A stretch of 64,000 nucleotides of DNA, from contig CM043944.1 of NCBI GenBank assembly GCA_014529385.2, forward strand, positions 84,934,884 through 84,998,883. The letters are read 5' to 3'. The notes beneath the pieces were generated by a model that did no database searches, was not told the origin of the DNA, and saw only the letters and a list, made by a program, of their open reading frames with translations. This DNA comes from Adiantum capillus-veneris. Its lineage: Eukaryota > Streptophyta > Polypodiopsida > Polypodiales > Pteridaceae. Positions within the stretch are counted from its first letter, which is position 1; each line of letters begins with the position of its first letter. Below are positions 1-12,189 of the stretch, one piece after another. Position numbers and translations under genes: made by a program.

Positions 1-100
1 TGCCATGCATGTACATGTGCTTGCTAAAGCAAGATAAAAAACCCACAAACCAAAGTCCACACACCCTTTTGACATCAAGAGTCATGTCTATATGTTCAAA

Positions 101-563
101 TTTACAAAAAAATGGGGTGTCAAAAATGCACCCAACAGCGTGAACTCAAGGGTTTGTTGAGACCTTCACAAAAATGCACAATCTACTGCTCCATTGTCAT
201 TTGAGGAGCATATCATTGTTAGGACACAAATTTGGTGTAGTACTCCTCCAGTGATATCCCTAATTGGCGTAAGCCAAAGAATTCATTCATCTTAATAGCG
301 TGATGTGCAAGAGGGAGATAACATTCTTTCATTGCCTGCTTCATCTTCCCCCAAGATGGGTTACCGGTGGGATTGTCTCTACAATGTTGTTTTCGCCAGA
401 GTTTAGCATCTCCACTGAGGAGGAACATACCTAGAATTTCTTGATTCTCCTGAGAAATCCCTACTACTGCAAGAAAGTAGTCATCCATGGCATCCAGCCA
501 TGCTTCAACATCACGCTCGAGGTTGGGTCCTTCTCCCTTGAAGATGGAGAGTTGGACTAGCTT
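101..563 (-). pseudogene. Ty3-type gag fragment (copy A)
   Basis: Minus-strand reading gives a retrotransposon gag segment. An open stretch of 89 codons (488 to 219) contains AWLDAMDDYF just upstream of its Met, GDAKLWRKQH and LEEYYTKF, the pattern of the Ty3 gag capsid region (one tryptophan-bearing helix after another). Gag-like reading extends upstream to about 563 and, past a stop at 216-218, downstream to about 101 (QIVHFCEGLNKPL-like residues). No nucleocapsid zinc knuckle, protease or RT follows before the window edge. This is a truncated, decayed relic shared with copy B. Confidence 0.7.
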
Positions 564-1468
564 TAGTAATAGTTTCTTTTCTTGCGTAACTATGTAAATG
601 CTATTTGTGCGAGTATTACCCTGAGATCAAATAGTGGAATTTATTACTAAATGAGGGTCTATCTTGTTTAAGCTTTCAAGTTCATCTCATACTCAAACAT
701 TTCACACACTAAATGAAGAAAAATTTCAAACCATAAACAAAACAACTTATAGCATACCCATGAAAACCGTAGTGGGTACAAGAGTTGATACAATACATGA
801 AGGTCCTACTATGTACAAGAGTGAAACAACCCTGTAGTAGATTCTTGTGGACTATGGGTGGGTTGGATATAGGATCAAAATATATAACATCTTCTGGCCC
901 TCTAAAACTAGGGCCTACACCCAACGGTCTAATCCTACCTGAGTAGATTACTTTAGACACCTCATCAAACACCCACTAATTCTGAGATATTTGAACACCA
1001 TCTACTATAGTGTCTTGATATGAACTCTCTATTCCAATGAAGAAGTGGATTAAGAACTAGTTGAGGATTGGATTTTCTTGGAGTCGGTCCCCCCTCCAAA
1101 AGGACTTTGTATTATGATTTTCTCAATGGGACCTTTGATAACAATACAAGTTTGTGCTCTTGTGGAGATTTTTGTGAACCAAGAAGATGATGAGATTCAT
1201 GATTCAATGGTGTAAGCCTCCTTTCTAGGCCCTAAACACCCCAGCTAGGAGAATGAACTACGGGGATGGAGGTAGATGAGGGTGAAAAAAGTAAGCAAAG
1301 AAGTAGTATTCTGTATATTCTTACTCCATGAGGAAGCTTTTAGCATAGCTAGAATAATAGAGAAGAAGAAGAAGAACTCTAATGCTTGGATTTTCATCCA
1401 TATTATGGAGCTTGAACATAAAAATTGTCTCTTGAGCTCCCATGTAAATAAATAAATAAATATATTTT
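564..1468. other. Unassigned noncoding stretch
   Basis: AT-rich sequence upstream (in minus orientation) of the gag relic, possibly its leader. It contains an 87-codon minus-strand ORF (709-972) that is also open in copy B (41009-41272) with a few substitutions. I recognise no domain in it. Gag relic and ORF are not in one frame. No tRNA, LTR end or primer site was identified. Confidence 0.5.

Positions 1469-2694
<1,226 letters not shown>

Positions 2695-2783
<89 letters not shown>
2695..2783. repeat. Compound (CT)n(AC)n microsatellite
   Basis: About 42 bases of CT pass directly into about 47 bases of AC. Copy B (42978-43091) has the same compound tract, expanded in both parts. Four overlapping dipeptide ORFs on both strands derive from it and are not genes. 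Confidence 0.97.
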
Positions 2784-2786
<3 letters not shown>

Positions 2787-4410
2787 CATTTGCATGGAGC
2801 TCTCCTGCAAAGTTACTCAATCGCAGACACTTTTGACGATACCTCGGTGAATCTCCTCTTCTGCTATTGCTCTGCTGCGGGTTACTACTCATGATAGATG
2901 GACTATGGTGCTCTAGTTGCGAAGCATTGGACCTTATGCAATCTGCCTCACATGCCCATGGCGTTTTCGGCAATTTGTCACACAACATGGCAGCATGGCT
3001 TGTGCCAGTTGATTACTTCTCCATGTTGGCTTTCATCGCCTCTCAAACACACAACAAGATGGACGGATTGTACGTCTACGGGGGCAATCGACATCCAAAG
3101 TTTTTTCAACTAAACCTGGTCTATTTCGGAAAGGAAAAATATCGACATAAAGGTAGGTGCAATTTCACCTACTCAGTATATTTTGGGTTTTTGATAAGTA
3201 ATAAGTTGTCGGAAAGAAAAACATTTGAAAACTGCAAGTAGTAGTGTCCATTTCCAGGTTTTTTACTTAGCATAATTTGAAGTTTCTAGATTTTCTATTC
3301 ACTGATGTGAGTTCGCTTTTCAACTTGCCGACCGTTTCTATCAGGTTGCATATTGTTATTACTAGGTTGTTGGGACATGAAGTCCTTGGCCTTCTGTACC
3401 TAGTTAGTACGTGGTTAGAGTTTCTTTAAACATTACTTTGTCGGCTCAAGATTTGGAGAAAGTGTACAAGAGGAGTGTTTGGACAACTAATCAGCTGGAA
3501 CTTAATGATAAATGTGGTTTTTTCTCATGTCATGCAATTCATATAGAGATCGGGTGGTAAACCAGACTAATTCATTGACGTGAATGTATCAAGGCTGGTT
3601 AAAACAAAAAGAAAAACCAACCTTTGGCTGTGGAAATGAGTGTTAGTTCTGTTTTGCATACAACCTCATGTGAGGGTCTCATGGGAGATGACATTGACTG
3701 GATTTTTTGAAATCATTGAGCATATACAAAGGAAATGTTGCCAAAATTTTGAATGTTTATTAACCTTAAAATAATGAGGACGGTCGCACGTTCAACATGT
3801 GGATGCTATATGAGTGATGGTTATCGAGAGGACCATCCTATACGCATGTCCTATTCTTGAGTATATGAAAGAAGCAGATCCGGAGTGCAGGAAGGCATTG
3901 TTATGACTCTCGAAGATTTTTTGGTTGAACTTTCTGATGGTCTCTTTTATGGCTGAGCTCTTTCGTGAGGTGGAAAGAGGCTAGCTTTTGGGTGGTTGTT
4001 TGGATCCACATACATGTCTCTTTTGATAATATATATGGTAAAGTATTGGTTTGTGGCTTTGTTATTGATATCGGTATATAATTAAAGCCAAGTCATGATG
4101 ATATTTATGGCATATTGATATTGATGAAATGTTTGCAGAGCATTCTTATCAATTGGGATGATTGGGGTTTGGAAAATCGAGCCTCAGTTAACAACTTGAA
4201 AAAACATATTGACTGCATATTGGTATTGATGAAATGTTTGCAGGGCATTCTTGTGAATTGGGGTTTGGAAAACTGAGCCTCAGTAAACAACTTAAAAAAA
4301 CATATTGACTGGTTACACTTACTATGTGTAATGGTTAACTTTAGCAGTTTGAATTGAGGCTTAGCTTGATGGTTTTTGACATGAAAATAACGCATTTACT
4401 ACTTTTTAAT
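2784..4410. other. Unassigned sequence with one long unknown ORF
   Basis: Holds a 124-codon plus-strand ORF (2867-3241) also open in copy B (43174-43548), but a one-base indel inside it changes the frame of the middle part between copies, so it is probably not under protein selection. Two near-identical minus-strand blocks around 4105-4395 form a degenerate direct repeat of about 115 bases (around 4110-4200 and 4215-4310). No family recognised. Confidence 0.5.
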
Positions 4411-4565
4411 TAGCTTTAGATTGGTTGCTAGAAGCCTTAAACCTCATGTGAGGGTCTCAACAGAGATGGCATCGAATGGATTTTTGAGAAATTGTCCATT
4501 TTACAGAAGAAATGCTGCACAAAATTTCACCTTTTTTTTAATAAAAAAAAATCTCTGCTAGGATG

Positions 4566-4808
4566 TTAGTTTCTTTGTAATTTTGGACACCGATAACAAG
4601 GGGAAGGGGTCATTGACACCTGTTTTCCCAAGTAATGCTAGTACTGACGTGCTTGTGTTCTTGGATGGTGGCAGGTAAGAGATTCTTTCCTTGGGATTAC
4701 AACAGAAATTGAAGAAGTAACGGAAGGTTGTCCAATGCACCAGCTAATGTACCAGTTGGATCCTTCTACATGTAAATTTAGTGGAAGCTCATCCCAAAGG
4801 ATGGGCAC
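4566..4808 (+). pseudogene. Possible relic of an unidentified coding sequence (copy A only)
   Basis: Plus-strand reading from about 4578 gives VILDTDNKGKGSLTPVFP and DVLVFLDGG up to 4677. A shift of frame there continues with DSFLGITTEIEEVTEGCPMH to about 4800. Both parts look like globular protein, unlike the surrounding AT-rich DNA. The junction CAG/GTAAGAG near 4672-4680 also matches a 5-prime splice site, so an exon end is an alternative reading. I do not recognise the family. The block (about 4411-4808) is missing from copy B, where about 10 unrelated bases take its place. Confidence 0.3.
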
Positions 4809-5063
4809 ATAAGATATTATACTGTAGTGATCAAAGATCAAATTTTTGATCTAAATGATTGTATTATCCATTAGATACAGAATGTTGTATTGGTGTATAT
4901 GACATGATAATTGAGGTTTATGACATCTTGTTTTAAAATATTGTTATTTAATACAATTGTCTAAGTATGGTTCAATTACGAGGGGATTTTTCATACTTAA
5001 ACACACACACACACACACACACACATATATTTGTTTCATCTGTGGAATAATGTTCTAAGAATG

Positions 5064-5068
5064 GATAC
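5064..5068. repeat. Target-site duplication, left (GATAC)
   Basis: GATAC directly precedes the 5-prime LTR and recurs directly after the 3-prime LTR (16333-16337). The unoccupied site in copy B carries it once (45090-45094). Confidence 0.97.
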
Positions 5069-6025
5069 TGTTGACCGCTGGGTCAACAACACAACATAAC
5101 TCAAGTTTCGTACCAAAGTCTTATCTTTTGCGAGTTATGAAATGCTGCAGATTATGGCTATAAACGTCATTTGTAATGAGTAGTTATTCTAGTTTCAGAA
5201 GCTCGGGTGCAATGGCACTTCCAGATTGTAAATACAAAGCCATTTGACGCTTTCAACCCCATTTTTGGTTAAACCTAAGGTAGCCTTAGTATATAAGGTA
5301 CCTAGGTCATTTTGTAAAGAGGACTTTTAATCATAATCAAACTTTAGCGCTGCCCTCTACTGTGTGTGAGAGAGAAAGAGAGTGAGCGTGAGCTTCATCC
5401 TCTCGCTACGCCCAGCTCGCTCAACGCATTGGAGATCCGACTGCACCATTGTTGTAGGCTCGAGGAGAGCTACGCGACAACGCCAAGCATTCCACGCGAG
5501 ATGAAGCGCACACGCCGACGCATCTACGAGCTATTTGTGGTTGTAAGTGTATCAAACGATGTCTATTTTCTGCGTTCTAGTAGTCTATAGAATCGTGGCG
5601 ACATAAGCTACGCATAGGTATTCATAAATTTCAGTTTTGGGCACTTTCAGAATTCTGCTCTGTCATCCTACACGTTTTCCGCAGACGGGTTTAGAGTGAG
5701 GGTTTTGAGTATAGAAGCTTAGGGATAGGTGTATCCTAGTGAGGGGATGGTGTTCCTTAAGTTTCTTATGAATCTGGCATGATTAGGTGAGTTACCTTTT
5801 GTATGTGTGTATGTGGCTAGGTGGTGTAGTTGAGAGCAGTGAGGTTCTTGATTGTGGTTTAGTTGGCCTTCCAGAGTGTTGTATGTGTAGGATGGTCTCA
5901 GCTTGACAAGCTAAAGAGATTTCCTCCGTGTGCCTATTGTGTCATCTGTGTCCTCGATTGACATTATGTTGATCTAGGTAGTGTTTGCATGCACTTCATG
6001 GGTGTGTGAGACTTCCCGTCCAACA
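5069..6025 (+). repeat. 5-prime LTR of the Ty3-like element
   Basis: Begins TG and ends CA. The terminus is an inverted repeat, TTGACCGCTGGGTCAA (5071-5086), holding two WRKY W-box cores. A TATA box, TATATAAGG, lies at 5290-5298 and would place the start of transcription near 5325. A 74-codon ORF (5366-5590) repeats in the other LTR and is not recognisable as a gene. At about 5667 the LTR carries CATCCTACACG, half of the palindrome that recurs in the leader. Confidence 0.95.
5290..5298 (+). promoter_or_regulatory. Candidate LTR TATA box
   Basis: TATATAAGG in the 5-prime LTR, about 220 bases in. The identical motif is at 15597-15605 in the 3-prime LTR. It would drive the genomic transcript of the element. 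No transcription data are available here. Confidence 0.5.
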
Positions 6026-6026
6026 T

Positions 6027-6044
6027 TGGCGCCGTTGTCGGGGA
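6027..6044 (+). other. Primer binding site, tRNA-Asp-like
   Basis: TGGCGCCGTTGTCGGGGA starts one base after the 5-prime LTR. It matches, with one mismatch, the complement of a plant tRNA-Asp 3-prime end, the primer commonly seen in Athila and related Ty3 elements. Confidence 0.85.
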
Positions 6045-8374
6045 CACAAGGACCTAAGTAGGTTTCCTACTAACAGTCGTGTGATGGTTGCTTGATTTAG
6101 TTTCGGCTAAAGAAATCATTTTTCTTAAGTGGATCCGGAAGAGGATATTCCGTGATCAAGTGGATAGCCAGGAAGCGTGTGTCTTGCCGAGGGTCTGCGA
6201 CTAGATAGGTTTAGTTAGGATCTATGGATTAGAGTAGTTGTTGGTGGTCGAGTGATTTATGAGGTGATAAAAGCGTTTACTAGTCCGTGTGTGGCAGTGA
6301 AGCGTTTTTCTACTCATAGATGCAAAACCCCATATGATTTGTAGGAGTAGCTTTAGGTAAGTGATCCGATTCTGATCTAGAGCTATTCATCACTGAATTA
6401 TTTGCTAAAGTGCTTGATTGCATTTGAAATCACGGAAAAGTGTGCTTTTGAGGGTAAAAATGCAATAAACAAGCTTTTGTGGACATTTTTGTATGATTGA
6501 CTGATGCTCTGCATATAAAACAGCATTTGCAAGGGTTCTGTGAAGAAAACCTGCAATTCTGTAAACATAGACATCCTACGCGTAGGATGGCTCAAGGGGG
6601 TTCTGGAGACCAAATTTGAAAATTCTGACTGCACCAATGGGTTCAGAGGGTAGGTTTTACCCTAGTAACATATTGACTTGGGTGTTTTTCCCTATTTTTG
6701 TTGACCAAAAGCCAAAAGGCGGATTCAGAAAACGTAAAAATTCAGCAAAGGCTTAATTGAGTGATTTTTGCATGTTTTTGCAATTGTGAAGCATACTTGC
6801 ACTTGCTGAGAGCATAAGGAAGCATCAAGGACACTTCAATCTGAAAAAATTAGCAGTAGACATCCTACGCATAGGATGTCTACAGGGTGATCTGGGCACT
6901 TTTTTGAAAATCTGAGGTTTCCAGTGTGTTTAGAAGGTAGGTTTTACCCTATTTTCACCTGGAAAGTAGAAATTTGACCAAATTTTGACAGATCAAAGCC
7001 AAAAGATGAGAATTGCCAGACATCCTACCCAAATTGTGTCCAAGGCCTAATTTTGAGACCAAACCATAGGATGACTCCATAGGCATGTTCTAAATGTTGT
7101 ATTGACTGACTGAAAGGGGTTTCACCTCATTTGGGTGAGAAAATTGGGTTCAAAGCGGACTTTAACACTTTTGACTGAAAAAGGCAAGAACAGCTAAAAT
7201 TTGGGTCTTTTGAGATCCAAACTCAAATCTAAGCATACCACTGGGTTACTGACATCAAGGGGAAGCTGTGGGACAAGTCTGGGGTCATATAGGCCAAAAA
7301 GACATCCTACACGTAGGATGTCATATGTGTGATTTTGCACTCCAAACTTAATTTTGAGCATACCACTGTGATCAGCACCTTAAGGAGAGTCTGTAGTTCA
7401 AATTTGGGTTCATTCTGAGCAAAAAGACATCCTACGCGTAGGATGTCTCCTGCATGATTTTGAGACCAAAATTCTACTTTGACCATACCATGCTGTCATA
7501 TAGCCTTAGGCAAGCCTCCTAGTCAATTTTGGTCCAATTTGGAGTTGAGTTGACTTGGGAATTCATCAGAACAGACATCAGGCTTTTGGAACAGATTCTT
7601 GATCATTTGACCAACCTATAGGTGTCAGAATCAAAAAGTAAAAATTGCTGTGAGTTTAGCACATCAAGGGGAAGCTACAGTGCAAGTTTGGACAAAATCT
7701 GAGCATTTAGACATCGTACGCGTAGGATGTCTCAAGCTTGATTTAGGACTCCAAACCAACCTATGAGCACACCACTGTGATCATCACATCAAGGAGAAGC
7801 CGGGGTGAAAATTTCAAGTCATTCTGAGAAAAAAGACATCCTACGCATAGGATGTCTCAAGGCCATTTCTAGGTCCAATTGAAATTCTGAGCATACCATT
7901 GTGTTGCTGGACTCAAGGGGAGTCTCTGGACCAAATTTTGTTAAATTCTGAGCATATAGACATCCTACGCGTAGGATGTCTCCAGGCCATATTTAGGGTC
8001 CAACTGTACTTTTGACCATACAGAAGTGTTCACAGTGTCACAGAGATCCCAAGTCTTCTTCCATTCTAAACTGAATTTCACTGTTTTGGCCATAACTTTC
8101 ACAAACGGTATCGGATCGAAAAAGTTTTTATATCAAAACGTAGCCTGAGAGCAGCCCTACAGATTTCAGAGCAAAAAAAACATTTGAAAAAAACATCGTT
8201 TGAGGCCTCAAAATTCATCCAGAAGTCAGAGGTGTCTAAAAGCGACAAATTGCGAGAATTGTGACGAAACGGTTGCGGTTTTGGACAAAGTTTCGAATTT
8301 TCCCTAACCAAAGCACTTGAACACAGTGGACTAAGTCTACTTGAACCAAGCAAAAGCTCTTAAGCCCAGAAATT
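6045..8374 (+). other. Long untranslated leader with degenerate tandem units
   Basis: About 2.3 kb between primer site and gag without a plausible ORF. From about 6540 to 7990 it consists of diverged units of about 125 bases, sharing phrases such as ATCAAGGGGAAGC and TTCTGAGCA, each built around the palindrome described separately. Between palindromes some units have decayed (for example near 7573). Confidence 0.75.
6570..7980. repeat. Array of eight related 22-bp palindromes
   Basis: Core CATCCTACGCGTAGGATG, usually extended by GA on the left and TC on the right to 22 bp. Copies lie at 6570-6591, 6859-6880, 7019-7040 (right arm decayed), 7301-7322, 7426-7447, 7710-7731, 7835-7856 and 7959-7980. 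Several starts are 124-125 bp apart (7301/7426, 7710/7835/7959), others about 284, as if a unit had lost its palindrome. The centre reads CGCG, CGCA or CACG, all one CpG transition apart. As RNA each copy would fold into an 11-bp-arm hairpin; as DNA it is a symmetric binding site around ACGCGT. Function unknown. Confidence 0.93.
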
Positions 8375-10105
8375 ATGTCTACCCTAGATTCAAACGCAGC
8401 TTACACAAGCTTGGAGATCCCGACGATACAGGAATATCCTCCCACAATGGATCTTCCAAACTTGCAATTGATAAAGACCCATCTTGTTGAGAGAGTTTGG
8501 ATGATTGGTCATGAGAGTGAAGGACTATATAGATACATTGACGACAATGAGGTCAATCTTTATAGGTGCTCAGATCCATACCTAGAAGAGATAACGGATT
8601 ACAAGCTCTTATATGTCTACACATACGAATTCGACTGTCAATGGAGATCTATAGTTGTCGACAAGTATGGACGAGAATACAGAGTTGTAGAAAGCACAAA
8701 TCCACAGACTGTACTAGAAAGAGGTGGATATTTGTTCAATGAAGGACCACAAATGCCTCCACCAAACACGAGAATTCCTATAGGAATTCCAAGAAGAGAG
8801 CCACCAGGATTCCCTTCAAGAGAGATAACGAAAGAAGGATTGGGAGAGTCTCTAGTTAGAATTGTAGACAATGGACGAGTTAGACCATCCCAAGTCCAGA
8901 AATGGGTAAACAGAAAATACTCCGGAGATAAAGATCCGAGAGATCACGTAGCGGCTTTTAGAAGAGTGATTAGAGCAGAGGAAGTTTCAGATTTTGCGAC
9001 ACAGTTTGCGGGATTTGGATTGACTCTAGAAGATGATGCAGCTACTTGGTTCGACTCGGTGGAAAAATGGGATTTTGAGACCCTAGATGAGCTGTTTGAG
9101 GAGTTTATTGAAGAATTCTCGCCAAAAGGGATTGCTCACAACACGGTCTCACAAATCCATAGATTCAAACAGAAAGAGGATGAATCAGTATGCAAAGCAT
9201 CATTACGGCTCAAGAGATATGTTAAGCTCTGTCCGAGAGCGGAATTACCTACGCAAGCATGACTGATGCTGATCTTTATCCAGGGAATGAGACATCCAGG
9301 CCTTCAGAAGGATCTGCATATGATAAGGAGAATGACGCTAAACGAGTTGATCAAAGAAGCTCTTTATCTAGTGGATAATTGTGAGGCATACCAAGAAAAG
9401 GACTTAAAGAGTCAAGGAGATGACACATCCTCTTAGCACAATGTTTCACAGATAAGTGAGTCCATTGCCAAGCCAACGGCACCTATTGATCAAGACAAGC
9501 TCATCGACAACTTGGTCGAGATGTTGATTCCTCTTGTAAGGTCTGATTCGGGAGAGCCGAAGTGGTGTGAAATTGAGAGAAAATGGACGAACCATACGGG
9601 GGAAGAGTGCTATTATAGCATGGATAATGCTAGGGAGAGGTATGTACAACCTGTTCCAGAAGCACCTATTCCACCTAGATACATTACGGGGAATGCGCCA
9701 GGACCTGTAGGAGTTTTAAGGCCACAGCTTGTCTTAGGACAACAACCTCCACTGCCAGGTGCTAGAATGCAGGTAGACATGAGATACATGCCAATGATGA
9801 AAGCATCAAATAAACCAACGCCAGTACCAGCTACAATGTGGTATAGCAACCAAAGTGAGTACTACCCTTTGGAGCAACAAAATGTGAGAAAAACACATGG
9901 AGTGGTGAGGCCAGTACAACCTCCACCTCCTGGGTTTCAGTCGAAAGAAAGAAGGTATGAAATGGATGAAAGGACATTGCGATTCATTGCAAATAGCGGT
10001 TTATCTAGGTCAAAGCTTGCTTATAGCCAAGAGGAAATGCTAAAAGAATCTCCTCAACCAGAGACAGATTGTCACAAAAGTCGTGACAACCACTCACTCA
10101 CTTGA
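8375..10105 (+). pseudogene. gag: gag of the Ty3-like element, two in-frame stops
   Basis: Single reading frame from ATG 8375 to TGA 10105, interrupted by TGA at 9260-9262 and TAG at 9436-9438. Residues about 180-285 match the retrotransposon gag capsid domain (KYSGDKDPRDHVAAFRR, GFGLTLEDDAATWF, FIEEFSP). After the first stop the capsid tail continues (IQGMRHPGLQKDL). Near 9560-9620 CEIERKWTNHTGEECYY resembles the non-classical C-x-H-x-C knuckle of some Ty3 gags. A proline-rich stretch follows. The product would be the structural capsid protein. Codons remain gag-like across the stops, so decay is recent. The start is the first ATG of the frame. Confidence 0.85.
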
Positions 10106-10773
10106 TCCCCGATTGCCTGAAAAAACCAAACCAAATCAGGAAAATCACGACAAATGTATCAAGGATTGTTCAGCTCCCTAGTAGCTCAGAAAATGAAAAT
10201 GTCGTACCAGTTCAAGTGGTTACGAGAGCACAAGCTCAAAAGAAAGCTGATGAGAATCCAGAGACAAAGAACACGGAAAGTGACACGAGTCCAAAGACAG
10301 ATAATGGACCAAAGACAGATGCACCTAGTCAGAAAACCAAGAGCAAACGAAATAGTTGGAAAGCTAGAAAGACTAGGATGAAAGCACGCAGGGAACGAGA
10401 GCAAAAATCCCTAGCTGAGAAGCTTACCAAAGCTGAGGAGAAGATAAAACAAAATGAGGAAAAGGAGCCACCTTCTCTTACAAAGATGGTTAAACCTCTA
10501 GAAGAACCATCCACGGATGAGAAACGAAGTGCTAGTTCAGGAGGATCTGTGTTGGTAGATAAGGTTAATGAGACATTAGATGCCCTCTTGAAAGCCTATG
10601 ATGCGAGGCTCAAAAACAACCAAACCCAAGAACAAAGGTGGATGACATATCCCTATATGGAACTAGAAAAGCAAAGGTTTGAAATGTGCCATAAAATGAA
10701 TCAAACAGCCCAAGCTTTACTAGAACCACCAGGTGCAAAACCTGAGGATGTGATCCGTGTCCTGCCTACATAA
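10102..10773 (+). CDS. Gag-protease linker ORF, lysine-rich
   Basis: An open frame of 223 codons from a TTG, in the frame used downstream by the protease. It is highly charged and probably helical (KARREREQKSLAEKLTKAEE), and contains VVTRAQAQ, a phrase found just upstream of protease in plant Ty3 polyproteins. Reading continues in frame through 10774-11187 with stops at 11038-11040 and 11170-11172. Shifts of frame separate it from gag, either decay or frameshifting. No enzymatic domain is visible. Confidence 0.5.
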   Translation: MIPDCLKKPNQIRKITTNVSRIVQLPSSSENENVVPVQVVTRAQAQKKADENPETKNTESDTSPKTDNGPKTDAPSQKTKSKRNSWKARKTRMKARREREQKSLAEKLTKAEEKIKQNEEKEPPSLTKMVKPLEEPSTDEKRSASSGGSVLVDKVNETLDALLKAYDARLKNNQTQEQRWMTYPYMELEKQRFEMCHKMNQTAQALLEPPGAKPEDVIRVLPT

Positions 10774-11187
10774 GTAATCCCACCAAGCCAGGAACTAAAA
10801 GAGCCAGATTCTAGTCATGAGCACAGACCAAACCTAAAAGACCCAGCATTAGAACCAAGGATAGTATTGAATACCACGGATAACTCTTCCGAGGGATTTC
10901 ACCAAGCTATACCTGCGGATTGTAAAGAGATAGATGGTATTGACGAATTGTGGAAACAAGTTAGAGAGGCCAATGAAGCCGATGACCTAAGAAGACGACT
11001 AGACAAGACTGGTGATGAACGAGGAGTGTTTCTACCATGAATAGAGGAATTTGAAACTGGATCTCAAATGAATCTAGATGTGAGATCGTGTTGGGGCGAC
11101 AAAGGATCTGTACAATCTATGGATAGTCAACCCCATTCACTAAAAACACTACCGTGCTGCATGGGAGAGTAAGAGACCAAGTCAGAT

Positions 11188-12189
11188 GTGGTTGCAATCC
11201 CATCACAGAGACTGTCTCCCAACAAGGCCATCGATTCAAAGGGGCTAGTAGATATTCTATCTACCCCAGTCACCTGTACAATAATGTTAGCCGAGTTGCT
11301 CAGAAAAATACCAAACATGTGGGCTAATGTGGGTAAATGTCTAGAGAAATTTGGTATAAAAACCCCAATGACTCAAATCGAGGAGAGCATAAAAGAGCTT
11401 GAAATGCCTCAACTAAATACTAGGCCAGTGCCATTAAACAAGGTAGGCGAGTATTACGAGGGAGAAGATGGAAACACCACCCTTCCTATGGAATTCAATG
11501 ATGTAAAAGCCATGGCAATCCTTGGCAGTGGTGCTGGTGTGGCCATTGCAACCAAAGAGGTTTGGAAAAAATGGGGAAAACCTTCCTTGATATCCACACG
11601 AATGACCCTGCAGCTTGCAGACGGACACAAGGAAAAGCCCCTAGGACTGCTAGAAAAAGTACTTGTTACTTCTTGTGGCATTGAATATGAACACACTTTT
11701 GCTATTGTTGACTTTGGCAAGAAGAACAACTATGAAATCATTCTGGGAAGACCATTCATGCGACAATTGAAAATGGTCCAAGATTGGGGTTATGACCATA
11801 TATACCTGAGACATATGGAAACTATAACAAAGGTAAACTTGAGGGACCATAACTATAGGGATGTGACAAGAACACCGGTTGAGGAGTTTGATTCCGCCAT
11901 AGTTGCAGGATCAGAACTTCCAACTTGGTTAGGTAAGCCTAAAGAACTGTGGATGTGTGGAGCTTCACAATGTGGTAGCTTGAAACGTGAGGAATGTATC
12001 CTAGAGCGAGCTATAGAGGATATGGACTATATCCCAGAACCATTTCCTGAAGAAGAGTTAGAGCCTTTTGGATGGGAACACATCTTGGCTACTCTGGACG
12101 TGTGCGCCGTGGAGGATGCTCCCACAACAAAGTTTTGTGATGAAAATGGCTATGATGTCGTTCCTTATTTTGCAGTGAGTGTAATCTAG
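11188..12189 (+). pseudogene. pro: Retropepsin-like protease with altered catalytic triad
   Basis: Open 333-codon frame. Residues about 105-215 fit a retroviral-type aspartic protease of plant Ty3 elements: AILGSGAGVAIATKEVW at the active-site loop and YEIILGRPFMRQ at the second conserved strand. The triad that should read Asp-Ser/Thr-Gly reads Gly-Ser-Gly (residues 113-115, codon GGC at 11524-11526), one base away from Asp, so the enzyme should be dead. Normal work would be cleaving the gag polyprotein. No RT follows, and the frame ends in an acidic tail at TAG 12187-12189. Confidence 0.8.

Noticed and set aside
2867-3241. Conserved 124-codon ORF as a duplicated host gene
   Set aside because: A one-base indel changes the frame between copies in the middle, and no domain is visible.
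5366-5590. 74-codon ORF in the LTRs (also 15673-15897) as an accessory gene
   Set aside because: It is short, has no domain, lies in the transcribed part of both LTRs and differs only by LTR drift. It could at most be an upstream ORF.
6570-7980. Palindrome array as a CRISPR array
   Set aside because: The repeats are symmetric, spacing varies from about 124 to 289 bases, inter-repeat sequences are related to each other rather than unique, no cas genes exist, and the locus is inside a plant LTR element.
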